Both the position numbers and the translations under genes were made by a program. A stretch of DNA of 64,000 nt from DASVWZ01 sp963708575 (lineage in GTDB: Bacteria; Acidobacteriota; Terriglobia; Terriglobales; Acidobacteriaceae). Location of the stretch: contig CAVPTB010000007.1 of NCBI GenBank assembly GCA_963708575.1, forward strand, positions 620,001 through 684,000, written 5' to 3'. The notes below the pieces were generated by a model. The model was given only the letters and a program-made list of their open reading frames with translations, had not been told where the DNA came from and made no database searches. This document shows positions 8,325 through 17,839 of the stretch, piece by piece (position 1 is the first letter of the stretch; each line of letters starts with the position of its first letter).

Positions 8325-9822
8325 GCGTGCGCGCGGCCTCCACACTGAGAAGCCCACGTTCCACAGCGCGAGTTCGCACCTTCTGCGAGTCGATTCCTGC
8401 GCCGTCGTCGCTGATCTCCACGATGACCTGATTTGCTTGATGAAACGCATTCAGACGAATCGTTCCGTGCCCGGGCTTGCCATTGCGGATGCGGACCTCG
8501 GGCGATTCAATTCCGTGCCCAACGGCGTTTCGCACCAGATGAGTGAGCGGTTCTGCAATGGCATCGAGAAGACTCTTGTCCAGATCGGTGTCCTGGCCCT
8601 GAAGGACGATTTCAACTTTCTTGTCGCACTGCCGCGCCACATCGCGAACCATGCGAGGGAAGCGGCGGAAAAGCTGTTCCACCGGCACCATGCGGACTTT
8701 CATGACCGCGCGCTGTAGATCGTTCAACACTCTGGCCTGGAATGCCATCGCGTCCGAGAACCGGGCTCGCATCGGATCCTTCGGAGAATGGGCGGCGAAC
8801 TCGTTGAGCGCTTGCTGCAGCATGGACTTTCCGATAATCAGTTCGCCCACCAGGTTCAACATGTTGTCGACGCGTTCGGCATCGACACGAAGCGTGGTTT
8901 CTGCCGGAGCAGAGCTCTGCTTGATCTCCTGATTTTCCGTGACAGCTTGGGCGGCGCTCACCGGTTCTCGAACAGATTCCGGCTCCGGAGAAACAACTAT
9001 CGGCTCCGGGGAAACCAACATGCCAGTTGCCGCAGACGCAGTTGCCGCCGCCGCTCTTTTTTTCTCAGCTTTCGCCGCTGCTGTGGCAACTGTCTCCACA
9101 TTGACTTGAGAGATGACGGTCGGGATGCGGCACTTTTGCGCGATCTGTTCGCTGCTCTTCTCGCTCGCGATGAGCGCCTGCACCTCCTTGGCGCTAACCG
9201 TAGAGCCTGCTTCAGGACGCGTCGCCAGAATATCTCCGGACTCTCTAAGCGCATTCAATACCAGTTGCCGGGCCGCGATCGGCATCGCACAAGCCGGGTC
9301 CACGGTCGCGTGCAAGTGATATACCCGCTTGCCACGCGCTGCCGCGTCTTGAATCGAGAGCTTCTCGTATTCGGTCCAGGTGTCCTTTTCGACCGGCGAC
9401 GAAGGTTTCTTCTTTTTTCTTCCCTTCGCGGTTGTCGGAGATTGCCCCAGTTCCTGAATCAGTTTCTTTAACGGTTCGGCGGATGGCAGCTTCGAACCCT
9501 TGACGTAAGCCTTCAGCATCGCTGCAAAAAGATCCGCGGCAGTGAATGCAATGTCGGCCAGTGATAAGTGAGCTTTGACCGCGTCAAGGGCGAGCGCATC
9601 TTCCAATTCGTGAGAAAGTTCGCTGATTTCGCGGAAGCCTGCGGCCGCTGCATCGCCTTTTAACGTATGAACAACCCGCCGTATCGTGCGGATCGTCTCT
9701 TCGTCGCCCGGTTTCTTTTCCAGCTTCAGTGCTTCGTCGTTCAAGGACTGCAGCAATTCCTGCGAGGTTTCGAGGAACAACTCGCGCAGTTCAGCTCCGC
9801 GATCATCGGAAAACTGGGTCAC
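8317..9822 (-). CDS. cheA: CheA N-terminal fragment: Hpt, linker, dimerisation and most of the ATPase domain
   Basis: A 501-residue piece of the chemotaxis histidine kinase. Residues 1-110 form the phosphotransfer domain, with H52 in VVHTLKGDAAAAGF. Residues 150-230 form a CheY/CheB-docking-like domain. An Ala/Glu linker leads to the dimerisation helices (about 305-370, LRVDAERVDNMLNLVGELII). The ATPase N box HLVRNAVGHGIES and the G1 box DDGAGID follow. The frame stops at 8317, exactly where homologues continue into DLIFRPGFSTA. On the minus strand the end shows a tandem CGCACGCA (8324-8331); removing one CGCA copy restores E-A-A-R-M-G-D and a full kinase of about 737 residues. Confidence 0.88.
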   Translation of the reverse strand: MTQFSDDRGAELRELFLETSQELLQSLNDEALKLEKKPGDEETIRTIRRVVHTLKGDAAAAGFREISELSHELEDALALDAVKAHLSLADIAFTAADLFAAMLKAYVKGSKLPSAEPLKKLIQELGQSPTTAKGRKKKKPSSPVEKDTWTEYEKLSIQDAAARGKRVYHLHATVDPACAMPIAARQLVLNALRESGDILATRPEAGSTVSAKEVQALIASEKSSEQIAQKCRIPTVISQVNVETVATAAAKAEKKRAAAATASAATGMLVSPEPIVVSPEPESVREPVSAAQAVTENQEIKQSSAPAETTLRVDAERVDNMLNLVGELIIGKSMLQQALNEFAAHSPKDPMRARFSDAMAFQARVLNDLQRAVMKVRMVPVEQLFRRFPRMVRDVARQCDKKVEIVLQGQDTDLDKSLLDAIAEPLTHLVRNAVGHGIESPEVRIRNGKPGHGTIRLNAFHQANQVIVEISDDGAGIDSQKVRTRAVERGLLSVEAARTHG

Positions 9823-10730
9823 AGTTCCCCCTCGATCTGCTGGTACGCGGTACCAGTCTCGCGGTAAATCATGTTGAACTTCTCGGTCAGGCCCAGCAGA
9901 CTTTCGGCGTGCCCCACCAGCAAGTACCCACCTGGATTGAGGCAGCGAAAGAACTTTTCCACCAGGCGTTTCTGCTCGGCTTCATCAAAATACATCATCA
10001 CGTTGCGGCAGAAGATCACGTCGTTCCGCTGGGGAAGATACTCGGTCTTCAGATTGTGGAAGTCGAAGTGAACAATTTCCCGCAATGCCTTCTTGACCGA
10101 ATAGCGCTCGCCAATCTTGTCGAAGTGCCGCAGCCTGTAGCTGTAGTCCACGGACGACATATGCTGCTCGGAGTAGAGTCCTTCCTGAGCAGCTCGCAGA
10201 GCGGAATAGCTGATGTCACTGGCCAGAATCTCTACCTTCCACGGCGGCGGGATCAGCGGCTTCGGATAGAAAGAGTCATATCCCGACGGGTTTCTTAGGA
10301 CGTGATAGGAGAGCGCGTCTGCCACCAGCATTGCCATGGTGTAGGGTTCTTGCCCGGTCGAACAGCCCGCGCTCCACAGCCGCAGATTGTAGTCACGCTT
10401 TTCCTGCTTGTGTGCTAGCAGATCGTTCAAAAGATGTTTGTGAAACAGGTCAAGCTGCGCCTTGTTGCGGAAGAAGCTGGTTTCATTGACCGTCAGATTT
10501 TCCAGCAGCTTGGCAAGTTCGTCCTTGCCTTCTTTGCTGATGAGCAGCCGGTAGTAGCTGTAAAACGAATCCATCCGGCATTCTTTGAGCCGGCGGTGCA
10601 GACGGTCTTGCAGGAAATGAGCTCGGCGCGAATCGAAATGCATGCCGCATTCCTGGTAAACGAGCGTCTGCAACAGCTTCAACTCCGAATCGCTCAGTTG
10701 CGCCTGTGCGCCCGTCCCAGCCGTGCTCAT
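9819..10730 (-). CDS. cheR: Chemotaxis protein-glutamate O-methyltransferase
   Basis: A 303-residue enzyme that methylates receptor glutamates with S-adenosylmethionine. It has the N-terminal helical CheR domain (15-80; LTVNETSFFRN is the family signature) and the methyltransferase domain (95-295) with LWSAGCSTGQEPYTMAML as the SAM site and VIFCRNVMMYFDEAEQKRL downstream. An internal insertion around 140-165 (RNPSGYDSFYPKPLIPPPWK) is longer than in E. coli. The stop overlaps the cheA start by four bases. Confidence 0.95.
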   Translation of the reverse strand: MSTAGTGAQAQLSDSELKLLQTLVYQECGMHFDSRRAHFLQDRLHRRLKECRMDSFYSYYRLLISKEGKDELAKLLENLTVNETSFFRNKAQLDLFHKHLLNDLLAHKQEKRDYNLRLWSAGCSTGQEPYTMAMLVADALSYHVLRNPSGYDSFYPKPLIPPPWKVEILASDISYSALRAAQEGLYSEQHMSSVDYSYRLRHFDKIGERYSVKKALREIVHFDFHNLKTEYLPQRNDVIFCRNVMMYFDEAEQKRLVEKFFRCLNPGGYLLVGHAESLLGLTEKFNMIYRETGTAYQQIEGEL

Positions 10731-10756
10731 GGATGTTTATCTCACCTGCCGATAAA

Positions 10757-11275
10757 TTACTTCGAAGCCGCCGCGCTGCGCGCTTCGCCCGCTTCCTTCT
10801 TTTGCTTGTTGCCCGCACTGGCTTCTGTGCTGCGCGTCGAACTGTATTCGAGTAGCTTCGCCATATCGAGCAGAACAATCAGCCGGCCCTGGTACTTTCC
10901 CAGTCCTGTCACACAGTTCAACCCGCCGTCCAGCGATTCCGTTGGCGACGGCTCGACATCCGCAGCCGGAATCTTGATGACCTCAGACGCAGAATCCACA
11001 ATCAGCCCCGACAGCTTGCCGCGATGTTCGACCACCAGAATGCGGTTGCGCCGGTTCGGCTCGACGGCAACCTCGCCCAGACGCTTGCGTAAGTCGAGCA
11101 CCGAGACAATCTTTCCGCGCAAATTGATGACGCCTTCCATGTATTCAGGTGCGTCCGGAACCGCTGTCACCTCCGGCACGCGGACGATCTCGTGCAGCGA
11201 AGTGATCGGCACTCCGTAGGTCTCCCGACCTACTTTGAATCCGACGATGTGCAGTTCATGGTTGACCATACTCAT
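10757..11275 (-). CDS. cheW: CheW coupling protein
   Basis: A 172-residue adaptor that links the receptor to CheA. The CheW beta-barrel is seen in FKVGRETYGVPITSLHEIVR, MEGVINLRGKIVSVLDLRKR and the closing GRLIVLLDMAKLL. The final 25 residues are a Lys/Ala-rich tail. The gene starts four bases after the receptor gene stop and precedes cheR, so it belongs to the same transcript. Confidence 0.94.
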   Translation of the reverse strand: MSMVNHELHIVGFKVGRETYGVPITSLHEIVRVPEVTAVPDAPEYMEGVINLRGKIVSVLDLRKRLGEVAVEPNRRNRILVVEHRGKLSGLIVDSASEVIKIPAADVEPSPTESLDGGLNCVTGLGKYQGRLIVLLDMAKLLEYSSTRSTEASAGNKQKKEAGEARSAAASK

Positions 11276-11279
11276 CCGA

Positions 11280-13259
11280 TCAGGCTCGCGCCGCCGCCGC
11301 CCGCACTAATGTTCGCGAACCTACCTTCTCTTCTCGTCGCACGCGTTCCAGTTGCTCCAGGGCAAAGCGGTCCATTGAATCCAGCAAGTCTCGGGACATC
11401 TTTGACATCTGCTCCGCCGAAGCTGCGAGCTCCGTCGAACCCGAGGTCGTCTGCTGCACCAGTTCGCGCATACGTTCCATGGCCTTGACCACGGCATGAG
11501 CGCCTGACGCTTGCTCTTCCACTGCAGAATTGATCTCGTGGGTTATTTCGTTCAACCGGGTCGTTGCCCGCGCAATCTGCGAAGAACCATGCGACTGTTC
11601 GTTGGTCGCGGCGCCAATCTCCTGCGCGAACTTGTAAACCTCGGTGACAACGTTGGAAATCTTACGCAATGCCGTGCTGAGTTCCTGGCCAAGCCCCAGG
11701 CCTTCATTCACGATGCCTGTGCTTTGGTCCATGTTCTCGACTGCCTTGCGGGCTTCCTTTTGAATGCTCTGAATCAGGTCCGAGATTTCTTTGGTGGACT
11801 GTGCGGATTTTTCTGCCAGCTTCCGCACTTCGTCAGCTACCACCGCGAATCCCAAACCATGTTCTCCGGCGCGCGCCGCTTCGATGGCAGCATTGAGCGC
11901 TAGCAAGTTAGTCTGCTCAGCCAAGTCATCGATCACTTCAATGATCTTCCCGATATCGTCAGCGCGTTGTCCCAGAACATCGATGATCGCGCCTGAGGAA
12001 CTAATGGTGTTGTTGATCCGGTTCAGGCCGTCAGTGGCCTTCTCCATGGTCGTGATTCCGCTGTGCACTTCTTCACGCGAGCGGTTCGAGATGTCTAGCA
12101 GCACCTTCGCAGTGTCGGCCACCCGCTGAATCGAGGCCACCATCTGATCGATGGAGGCGGACGTCTCGCTTACGCTGGACGCCTGCACTTGCGTGCTCTT
12201 CACCATGTTTTGTACGTTCACGCTGATCTCATGCATGGTGCTGGTGACTTCGTCGATAGCGGACGAGGTCTGCAGACTGATCTTGGCCGATTCATCCGAC
12301 GCACCCGCCACTTGATTCGAGGCGCTGGCCACCTGCGAAGCGGCGTCGCGAACATTACGCACCAGCGTGCGCAGCCCTTCGATCATGCGCGCGAAGGCGT
12401 TGCCCAAGGTGTCGTTCTTCGAGCGCGGTTCAACTTCGACCGTGAGATTTCCTCCCGCGATCGCCTCCGACACCGAGGCCATTTCCTTCAGGTAGGTGAC
12501 CATGCCGGCAAAAGTTCGCGCCAGTTCACCGATTTCATCTTTGCGGCTGATGTCGATTTCGTGATCCAGATCGCCGGCCGTGCCGATTTGCTGGGCCACC
12601 TTCATCAAGTTCTCCAAAGGAACGGTGATGGAGCGGGCCGTTGAAAATGCGATGGCGATACCCAATCCCAGAGCAAGCAGTGTGCTGACCAGCGCTAATA
12701 CGATGGTCGCCGTCGCGGCGGTCTCGTCGGACCTGCGCCGTTCTTCGAGAATTTTCTTGTTCTCCAGGTCTGCGGTTTGCAGGAATTCCGTCGAATTTTT
12801 TACCCAGGAGGATGCGTCTTTCTGCAGGTAGAAGATCTGCAGTTCCGCGACCGTAGCATTGCCCGCATCGACATCTTTTCGCTTGTCGATAAGTTGTGTG
12901 GCAAATTCGCTTATCCAGGCGCGTTCGTTCTTTTCCAATTTCTCCAGCGCAGCGCGTTGTTGCTCGGAACTTGCCTTGGTTTCGCCAGTCTGCAGGTTGT
13001 CAGCCAGGGTCTTGAAGCCGTCGTTCAGGCGGTCCACTTCGCGGGTGTCGCCACTCAGCAGATAGTTGCTGAGGAAAAGGCGGTTCTGCATCATCTGAAA
13101 GGTGATCTTGTCGGTGGTCTCAGCCATTTCGAGCGCTTGCGAAGCCGCTGCTTTGGCACTGTGCTCGCGCTGTACGGCCACCAGGTTGACGAGGAACAGC
13201 ACCACCACCATCGCCAGCACGGCCCCGAAGTTGATATAGAGCTTCTTACGTAATGTCAT
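11280..13259 (-). CDS. Methyl-accepting chemotaxis protein
   Basis: A 659-residue transmembrane receptor and the first gene of the chemosensory operon. A membrane helix lies at 10-28, followed by a four-helix-bundle sensing region of about 155 residues rich in Gln/Lys/Asp. A second membrane helix is at about 186-208, then HAMP (210-265). A long coiled coil holds the conserved hairpin tip NLLALNAAIEAARAGEHGLG. Heptad methylation regions flank the tip. There is no C-terminal pentapeptide for CheR/CheB tethering; the tail ends in RTLVRAAAARA. The ligand is unknown. Confidence 0.95.
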   Translation of the reverse strand: MTLRKKLYINFGAVLAMVVVLFLVNLVAVQREHSAKAAASQALEMAETTDKITFQMMQNRLFLSNYLLSGDTREVDRLNDGFKTLADNLQTGETKASSEQQRAALEKLEKNERAWISEFATQLIDKRKDVDAGNATVAELQIFYLQKDASSWVKNSTEFLQTADLENKKILEERRRSDETAATATIVLALVSTLLALGLGIAIAFSTARSITVPLENLMKVAQQIGTAGDLDHEIDISRKDEIGELARTFAGMVTYLKEMASVSEAIAGGNLTVEVEPRSKNDTLGNAFARMIEGLRTLVRNVRDAASQVASASNQVAGASDESAKISLQTSSAIDEVTSTMHEISVNVQNMVKSTQVQASSVSETSASIDQMVASIQRVADTAKVLLDISNRSREEVHSGITTMEKATDGLNRINNTISSSGAIIDVLGQRADDIGKIIEVIDDLAEQTNLLALNAAIEAARAGEHGLGFAVVADEVRKLAEKSAQSTKEISDLIQSIQKEARKAVENMDQSTGIVNEGLGLGQELSTALRKISNVVTEVYKFAQEIGAATNEQSHGSSQIARATTRLNEITHEINSAVEEQASGAHAVVKAMERMRELVQQTTSGSTELAASAEQMSKMSRDLLDSMDRFALEQLERVRREEKVGSRTLVRAAAARA

Positions 13260-13306
13260 GCCTTCGCCTCCGCTCGACAGCCGCCCAGCCGGATCAGACC
13301 CCTGAG

Positions 13307-13669
13307 CTATTGGGGTTGAAACTTGAATTCCACTGTGCCGGTGCTCTCTTCACTGGCCGTTTCAAACTTCCATTTCTTCAAAGCATCGACTGCCGCATTC
13401 GCCAAGACCGGGTTTCCACCGAGAACCTTGGAATCTTTGATCGACCCGTTTGCAGTCACCACGACCAACACTTTCACCGTCCCCACGATGTTCATGCGCC
13501 GAGCCAAATCGGGATATACCGGTGGCACTTTGCTCTTGACCTTGCGGGTTAGTTCGGTCGTTTGCCCGAAAGCCTTGGTGGCAGGGGTAAACACCACGAA
13601 CGCAATGGCGGCTGACGCCACCACCCCAACGGTAATTTCAGACCATCTCTTGAAAAGTCTGAAAGACAC
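13307..13669 (-). CDS. TonB C-terminal-domain protein, exported
   Basis: A 120-residue protein with a hydrophobic N-terminal segment (about 13-31) and a TonB-type C-terminal domain (about 45-118: PPVYPDLARRMNIVGTVKVL, ANAAVDALKKWKFE). The frame is open to 13762, but GGAGGG just before the GTG at 13669, together with a sigma-54 promoter 38 bases upstream of it, supports the short form. Without ExbB/ExbD neighbours or a long proline spacer it is unlikely to be a classical energiser. Similar single-domain proteins are frequent in acidobacteria and their role is unclear. Confidence 0.75.
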   Translation of the reverse strand: MSFRLFKRWSEITVGVVASAAIAFVVFTPATKAFGQTTELTRKVKSKVPPVYPDLARRMNIVGTVKVLVVVTANGSIKDSKVLGGNPVLANAAVDALKKWKFETASEESTGTVEFKFQPQ

Positions 13670-13706
13670 GATCCCTCCTGGAACACTTCTTTCCGTACGC
13701 TGTAAG

Positions 13707-13722
13707 TGCAATGCCAATGCCA
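13707..13722 (-). promoter_or_regulatory. Sigma-54 promoter for the TonB-like gene
   Basis: On the minus strand TGGCATTGGCATTGCA matches the sigma-54 consensus TGGCAC-N5-TTGCA with the required ten bases between GG and GC. Transcription would start about 27 bases before the GTG at 13669. This also argues against the longer upstream reading frame, whose first codons would precede the promoter. Confidence 0.7.
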
Positions 13723-13829
13723 TGTCGAAAGAAGTGCCGATAGATCTGTCGTTTTTGTTCAACCCATTGAAAGCAAAATACCTACATAGGTGCCACGGGC
13801 TCGGCCGGGGACCCGGGAAAGCGAGTTCC

Positions 13830-13856
13830 TGTCTCAGGCGGCTGGGGATTTCTCAG
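13830..13856 (-). promoter_or_regulatory. Candidate activator-binding site upstream of a sigma-54 promoter
   Basis: On the minus strand two TGAGA(A/C) elements are 19 bases apart and about 110 bases upstream of the sigma-54 promoter at 13707-13722. A very similar pair, TGAGAC twice with 17-base spacing, lies about 100 bases before the second sigma-54 promoter at 19780. That distance is normal for enhancer sites of NtrC-type activators, and such an activator is encoded at 18234-19643. Confidence 0.45.
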
Positions 13857-14005
13857 AATGAAACGCTTTTCCAGATATTGGTCGGGATTTCATACTTGGC
13901 ACTCTGCATCCTTATTCCCTTGACTCAAATTGAGATAACAGGATATTTTCCAATGTAATCAATTACTTGGAATTTTCGGTCTGCTGCAGGTGGTGCTGCC
14001 AACGC

Positions 14006-17000
14006 ATGTATGCCGGACAGATAGCGGCAGTCGAAGACTTTCCGCGTCGCTCGGACGACGGCTTTCAGAAGCTCCTTCTCCGCGTTTCCGAGATGGCAGC
14101 GAGCGCCGTTTCCACCGCTCACTTACTCCAACTCTTTTGCGCCGCTTCCAGGGAATTCTTCTCCATAGAGAGTGCCTGCTTTTGGAGAATCAACGCTGAT
14201 CAGGAGTTCGTTGCAGAAGCTGGTTCCTTTTCGACCGGCGAGCAGTTTCGCGCCTATCGACTTCCTGCGAACGACAATAGCTTGCCGTCCGAAGCGGTGA
14301 GGCAACGTCGAACTCTTTTCGAAAATCGCGCTACCTCCGCTTTATTACAACTTGACTCTCGATCGGTAATGGCGGCACCGCTGATCGTATCGAACGAGGT
14401 GATAGGCGCTGCCGTTTTCGTCCAGAATCCGGATGATGGTTTTTTCACCGACGATCTCGCCGCTAAAGCAACCGTGCTGGTGGGACAGTTGGGCAGTTTG
14501 ATTGAAGCCAACCGCCTGAACCAGTTGTCGCGCGAAGACCATCGACGCGCTGCGATCTTGGTCGAGATTGCTCAAGCCGTGCAGACTCTGCCTGATTCAG
14601 TCTCGGTTGCCGAAGCGATTGCCGAACACATCCGCGTGTACTTGGGCGTCGGCTTGGTGACTGTGCTTTTGAGACAGGGCCAGAACAACACCCTCGTGGC
14701 AGTTTCAGCCACTACATCAGAACTTGCCGCCGCAGTCCGGCAACGCTACGAGCGCAAAGGCATGCAGTTCGCCGCGGATTTGGCGTCTCGGGCAGTGGCT
14801 GCGGGCGAGCCGATCGCGGTCGCAACAAGTCCCTCTACCCAGTCATTGGACGACCTGGTTCCGGCCGGTGTATTGTTGGCCGCGCCTCTTCGAACTTCCC
14901 AGGCAGACGGTGCGGTCCTCATCTATCCTCGCGCCGAAGGCGCATTCACTGCGGACGAAAAATCCCTGGTTTCCGCAATTGTCGGATTTGCGTCAGTCGC
15001 TATCAGCAATGCCGAACTCTACGGTACCGCACTGGCCCAGGCGCACGAGCTTCATCAGCTACTTGAGATTCTTTCAGAGCTCAGCTCAGCTGGACAGCTG
15101 GATGATTTCCTCCGGCAATTTGTGGTTCGCGCCGCAGATTTTCTGGGATTTCGCCGCGCATTCGTCGGCCTTTGGGAAAATGGGACCTTCCACATCCGTT
15201 GGATGTGCATCGATGGGCAAAGCAACAGCGCGGACGTGGCGCTGCCGGACGGTCCGATCACGCGGGCCCTGGCCGAAAAGAAAACTTTCTTCAGCGACGA
15301 TGCTTCCCAGGTCCCCGGAACAGACGTCGCCTTTCTTAATAAGTACAAAGTGCGTCAATTGTTGACTGTTCCATTGCAGGCTTCGGATTCACAAGTGCTC
15401 GGGATGCTGGGTGTGCTCGATCGGGAGTCGGACGCGGCAATTTCGCGCGAGAACATCCGCTGCGCCCAGGCGCTCGCTGCTCAGGCGTCCATCGCGCTGC
15501 AGTCGATTCGCAACTTGCATCTCTCCCGCCAGCACGCACAACGCGCCGAATCGCTGATGCACCTGGCCATCGATCTCAACTCGAAGCTGCAGCTTCCAGA
15601 GTTCGGAAAAGCCCTGGTAATGCGCGCCGCGGAGTTGATTGGTGCGCGCTCGGGCGCCCTGGTCGTGAATCAGGATTCCGTCCTGGAGACGATCGCCATT
15701 CGCGGAGCGAATGTTCCCGCCGAACAGCAGGGGACCGCGGTGCGTCGTTTGAATCAGGCGATTGGCGAGATTCTGGCTCGTCGTCAGGAAATGATTCTTT
15801 CCGGTCCAGCCACCGAATTACTCGGACCCGAACTGGCTGCCACCCTCTCCTGGGACGATTTCAGCCTGGTTCGATTGGTCGGCAGCGGTGGTGAACTGGT
15901 GGGCGCTTTGTGCCTCTCCAACCGGGGGCGTTCCTTCCAGGCGGAGGATGAGCAACTGTTGCATGCGATCGCCGCCTATGCCTCGACCGCACTCGAAAAT
16001 TCCCGCTTGTTTACCCGCATGGATCAGGCCAACCGGCACTGGATGGAAATCTTTGACGCCATCACGGATTTCATCGTAGCCCATGACTGCTGGGACAACG
16101 TGCTGCGCGTCAACCGCTCACTGGCGGACTTCATCGGCGCGCAACCGCAGGAATTGATCGGGGTAAATATGGGCGCGCTGCTTGTTTCCGGGGAAGAGGC
16201 CCCGGGGCGGTCTTGTCCTTTCTGTAACCCGTCCCGAGAAGAGGGAACTGACGAGTACGTGCATCCGGTGCTCGATCGCATTTACCTCGTCTCCACCTCA
16301 TGCGTGCATGGCGCCAGCGATGAGGGTCTGCAGACCATTCACGTCCTAAAAGACATCACCGACCGGCGAGAAGCGGAGCGTCGCTACCGGGAACTGTTCG
16401 ACAACATTCAGGAAGGCGTGTTCTTTGCTACTCCGGATGGACGATTCATCGAGGTAAACGATGCTCTGGTGCGCATGTTGGGGTACGCTGGGCGTGAAGA
16501 ATTGCTGCAAGCCGACATCCGCACCCACGTCTGTCTATCGTCCGAGAGCTACGACGAAATGGCGGGTCAGATGCAGCGCAACGGCGCTGTTCGCAACCAC
16601 GAGCAAACACTGCGCCGTCAGGATGGATCGCTCATCCACGTTCTCGTGAATGCCTTTGCCGTGCGTGACGGGCACAACCGGATTACGCAATATCGCGGGG
16701 TCATGCTCGACATTAGCGGCCTCAAGGCTTTTCAATCGGAATTGCAGCGTGAGCGCGATTTTTCCGGGAAAATCCTAAACAACACGCAGAGTCTTATCGT
16801 TGTGGTCGATACCGCCGGACTAATCAGTTATGCCAACCGGCGATGGTTCGACATGGGATTTGAAGAGCCGCAGTTGCTCGGCAGAAAGTTGGAAGAGTTG
16901 GTGGCGCCGGCCCGGCGAAAGGCCTTGAGCGACGGCTTTTCACAAACCGTTGCCGGCCAGCAGGTCGACAACCTGGAACTCCATCTCGTTCGCGGCGAAG

Positions 17001-17839
17001 GCCGGGTCGGTCACTTTTCCGTCAACCTCAGCCCCATGCGGGATGAACAGGGAAACGTCATCAGCATCGTTGTCGTCATGAGCGACATCACCGACGCCGC
17101 CACGTTGCAGGCCAAGCTGATGCACGCGGAGAAGCTCGCGGCCGTTGGGCAACTCGTATCCGGTGTTGCCCACGAGGTGAACAATCCTCTGACTGCGATT
17201 CTGGGTTTCGCCGATCTGCTCATGGAAAATCCGGAAGTGCCCGACAGCGCCCGCAAAGACCTGAGAGTCATCCTTCAGGAAGCTCAGCGCACCAAGCAGA
17301 TTGTTCAAAACCTTCTCAGTTTTGCCCGGCAGATGCCTCCGCAACGCAAGCCGGTACAGCTGAATACCATCGTGCGCCGCACTCTGCAGTTGCGGGCGTA
17401 CGACTTTCACAGTCGAGGCGTCGAAGTAGTGGAACAACTTGATGAGTCCTTGCCCCAAATCGTGGGTGACTCCCATCAATTGCAGCAAGTCTTTCTTAAC
17501 ATCGTCAACAATGCCTACGACGCCATGCGCGACAGCGCCCGCCCAGCACGCATTCTGATTACGTCCGCCAAAATCGGTGGGTATGTGGAGATCGTATTCC
17601 GCGACAATGGACACGGAATTTCCTTCCCTGACCGAATCTTCGATCCATTTTTCACTACCAAAGAAATCGGAAAGGGAACCGGCCTCGGGTTGAGTATCTG
17701 CTATGGCATCGTGCGCGAACACGGTGGCGAGATCCTTTGCCACAACAATCGTGGCGAGGCCGGCGCGACCTTTGTGGTGCGCCTGCCCGCGTTGTCAGAA
17801 ACCGTGCTTACTGCGGCGGCCGGAACGGATCCATCATGA
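14006..17839 (+). CDS. Large soluble multi-GAF/multi-PAS sensor histidine kinase
   Basis: A 1277-residue kinase without membrane segments, so it senses cytoplasmic signals. Order by eye: four GAF-like domains (about 30-180, 185-345, 350-510, 515-670), three PAS domains (about 675-790, 795-915, 920-1040), dimerisation helix with H1056 in VSGVAHEVNNPLTAILGF, and the ATPase domain (about 1150-1265) with the N box NIVNNAYDAM, RDNGHG and GKGTGLGLSICYGI. PAS1 contains CPFC and a further Cys, which could be redox or metal sensitive. ATG 14006 has GGTGG upstream; an in-frame TTG at 13967 is less likely. The stop overlaps the next gene by four bases. Confidence 0.92.
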   Translation: MYAGQIAAVEDFPRRSDDGFQKLLLRVSEMAASAVSTAHLLQLFCAASREFFSIESACFWRINADQEFVAEAGSFSTGEQFRAYRLPANDNSLPSEAVRQRRTLFENRATSALLQLDSRSVMAAPLIVSNEVIGAAVFVQNPDDGFFTDDLAAKATVLVGQLGSLIEANRLNQLSREDHRRAAILVEIAQAVQTLPDSVSVAEAIAEHIRVYLGVGLVTVLLRQGQNNTLVAVSATTSELAAAVRQRYERKGMQFAADLASRAVAAGEPIAVATSPSTQSLDDLVPAGVLLAAPLRTSQADGAVLIYPRAEGAFTADEKSLVSAIVGFASVAISNAELYGTALAQAHELHQLLEILSELSSAGQLDDFLRQFVVRAADFLGFRRAFVGLWENGTFHIRWMCIDGQSNSADVALPDGPITRALAEKKTFFSDDASQVPGTDVAFLNKYKVRQLLTVPLQASDSQVLGMLGVLDRESDAAISRENIRCAQALAAQASIALQSIRNLHLSRQHAQRAESLMHLAIDLNSKLQLPEFGKALVMRAAELIGARSGALVVNQDSVLETIAIRGANVPAEQQGTAVRRLNQAIGEILARRQEMILSGPATELLGPELAATLSWDDFSLVRLVGSGGELVGALCLSNRGRSFQAEDEQLLHAIAAYASTALENSRLFTRMDQANRHWMEIFDAITDFIVAHDCWDNVLRVNRSLADFIGAQPQELIGVNMGALLVSGEEAPGRSCPFCNPSREEGTDEYVHPVLDRIYLVSTSCVHGASDEGLQTIHVLKDITDRREAERRYRELFDNIQEGVFFATPDGRFIEVNDALVRMLGYAGREELLQADIRTHVCLSSESYDEMAGQMQRNGAVRNHEQTLRRQDGSLIHVLVNAFAVRDGHNRITQYRGVMLDISGLKAFQSELQRERDFSGKILNNTQSLIVVVDTAGLISYANRRWFDMGFEEPQLLGRKLEELVAPARRKALSDGFSQTVAGQQVDNLELHLVRGEGRVGHFSVNLSPMRDEQGNVISIVVVMSDITDAATLQAKLMHAEKLAAVGQLVSGVAHEVNNPLTAILGFADLLMENPEVPDSARKDLRVILQEAQRTKQIVQNLLSFARQMPPQRKPVQLNTIVRRTLQLRAYDFHSRGVEVVEQLDESLPQIVGDSHQLQQVFLNIVNNAYDAMRDSARPARILITSAKIGGYVEIVFRDNGHGISFPDRIFDPFFTTKEIGKGTGLGLSICYGIVREHGGEILCHNNRGEAGATFVVRLPALSETVLTAAAGTDPS

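Noticed and set aside
8317..8332. Programmed +1 frameshift in cheA
   Set aside because: There is no slippery codon or known stimulatory signal, and the tandem duplication explains the shift more simply.
13670..13762. Longer TonB-like reading frame
   Set aside because: The sigma-54 promoter at 13707-13722 and the GGAGGG before GTG 13669 place the start inside this frame.
13763..13966. Riboswitch in the GC-rich stretch before the kinase gene
   Set aside because: The segment has GC-rich arms but does not match the conserved cores of the cobalamin, c-di-GMP or other classes I can recall.
13967..14005. TTG start for the large sensor kinase
   Set aside because: The extra 13 residues are cysteine/arginine-rich with no ribosome site; ATG 14006 has one.
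14724..15365. 213-residue frame inside the sensor kinase
   Set aside because: It is a shifted reading of the GAF domains, with proline/serine-rich nonsense composition.
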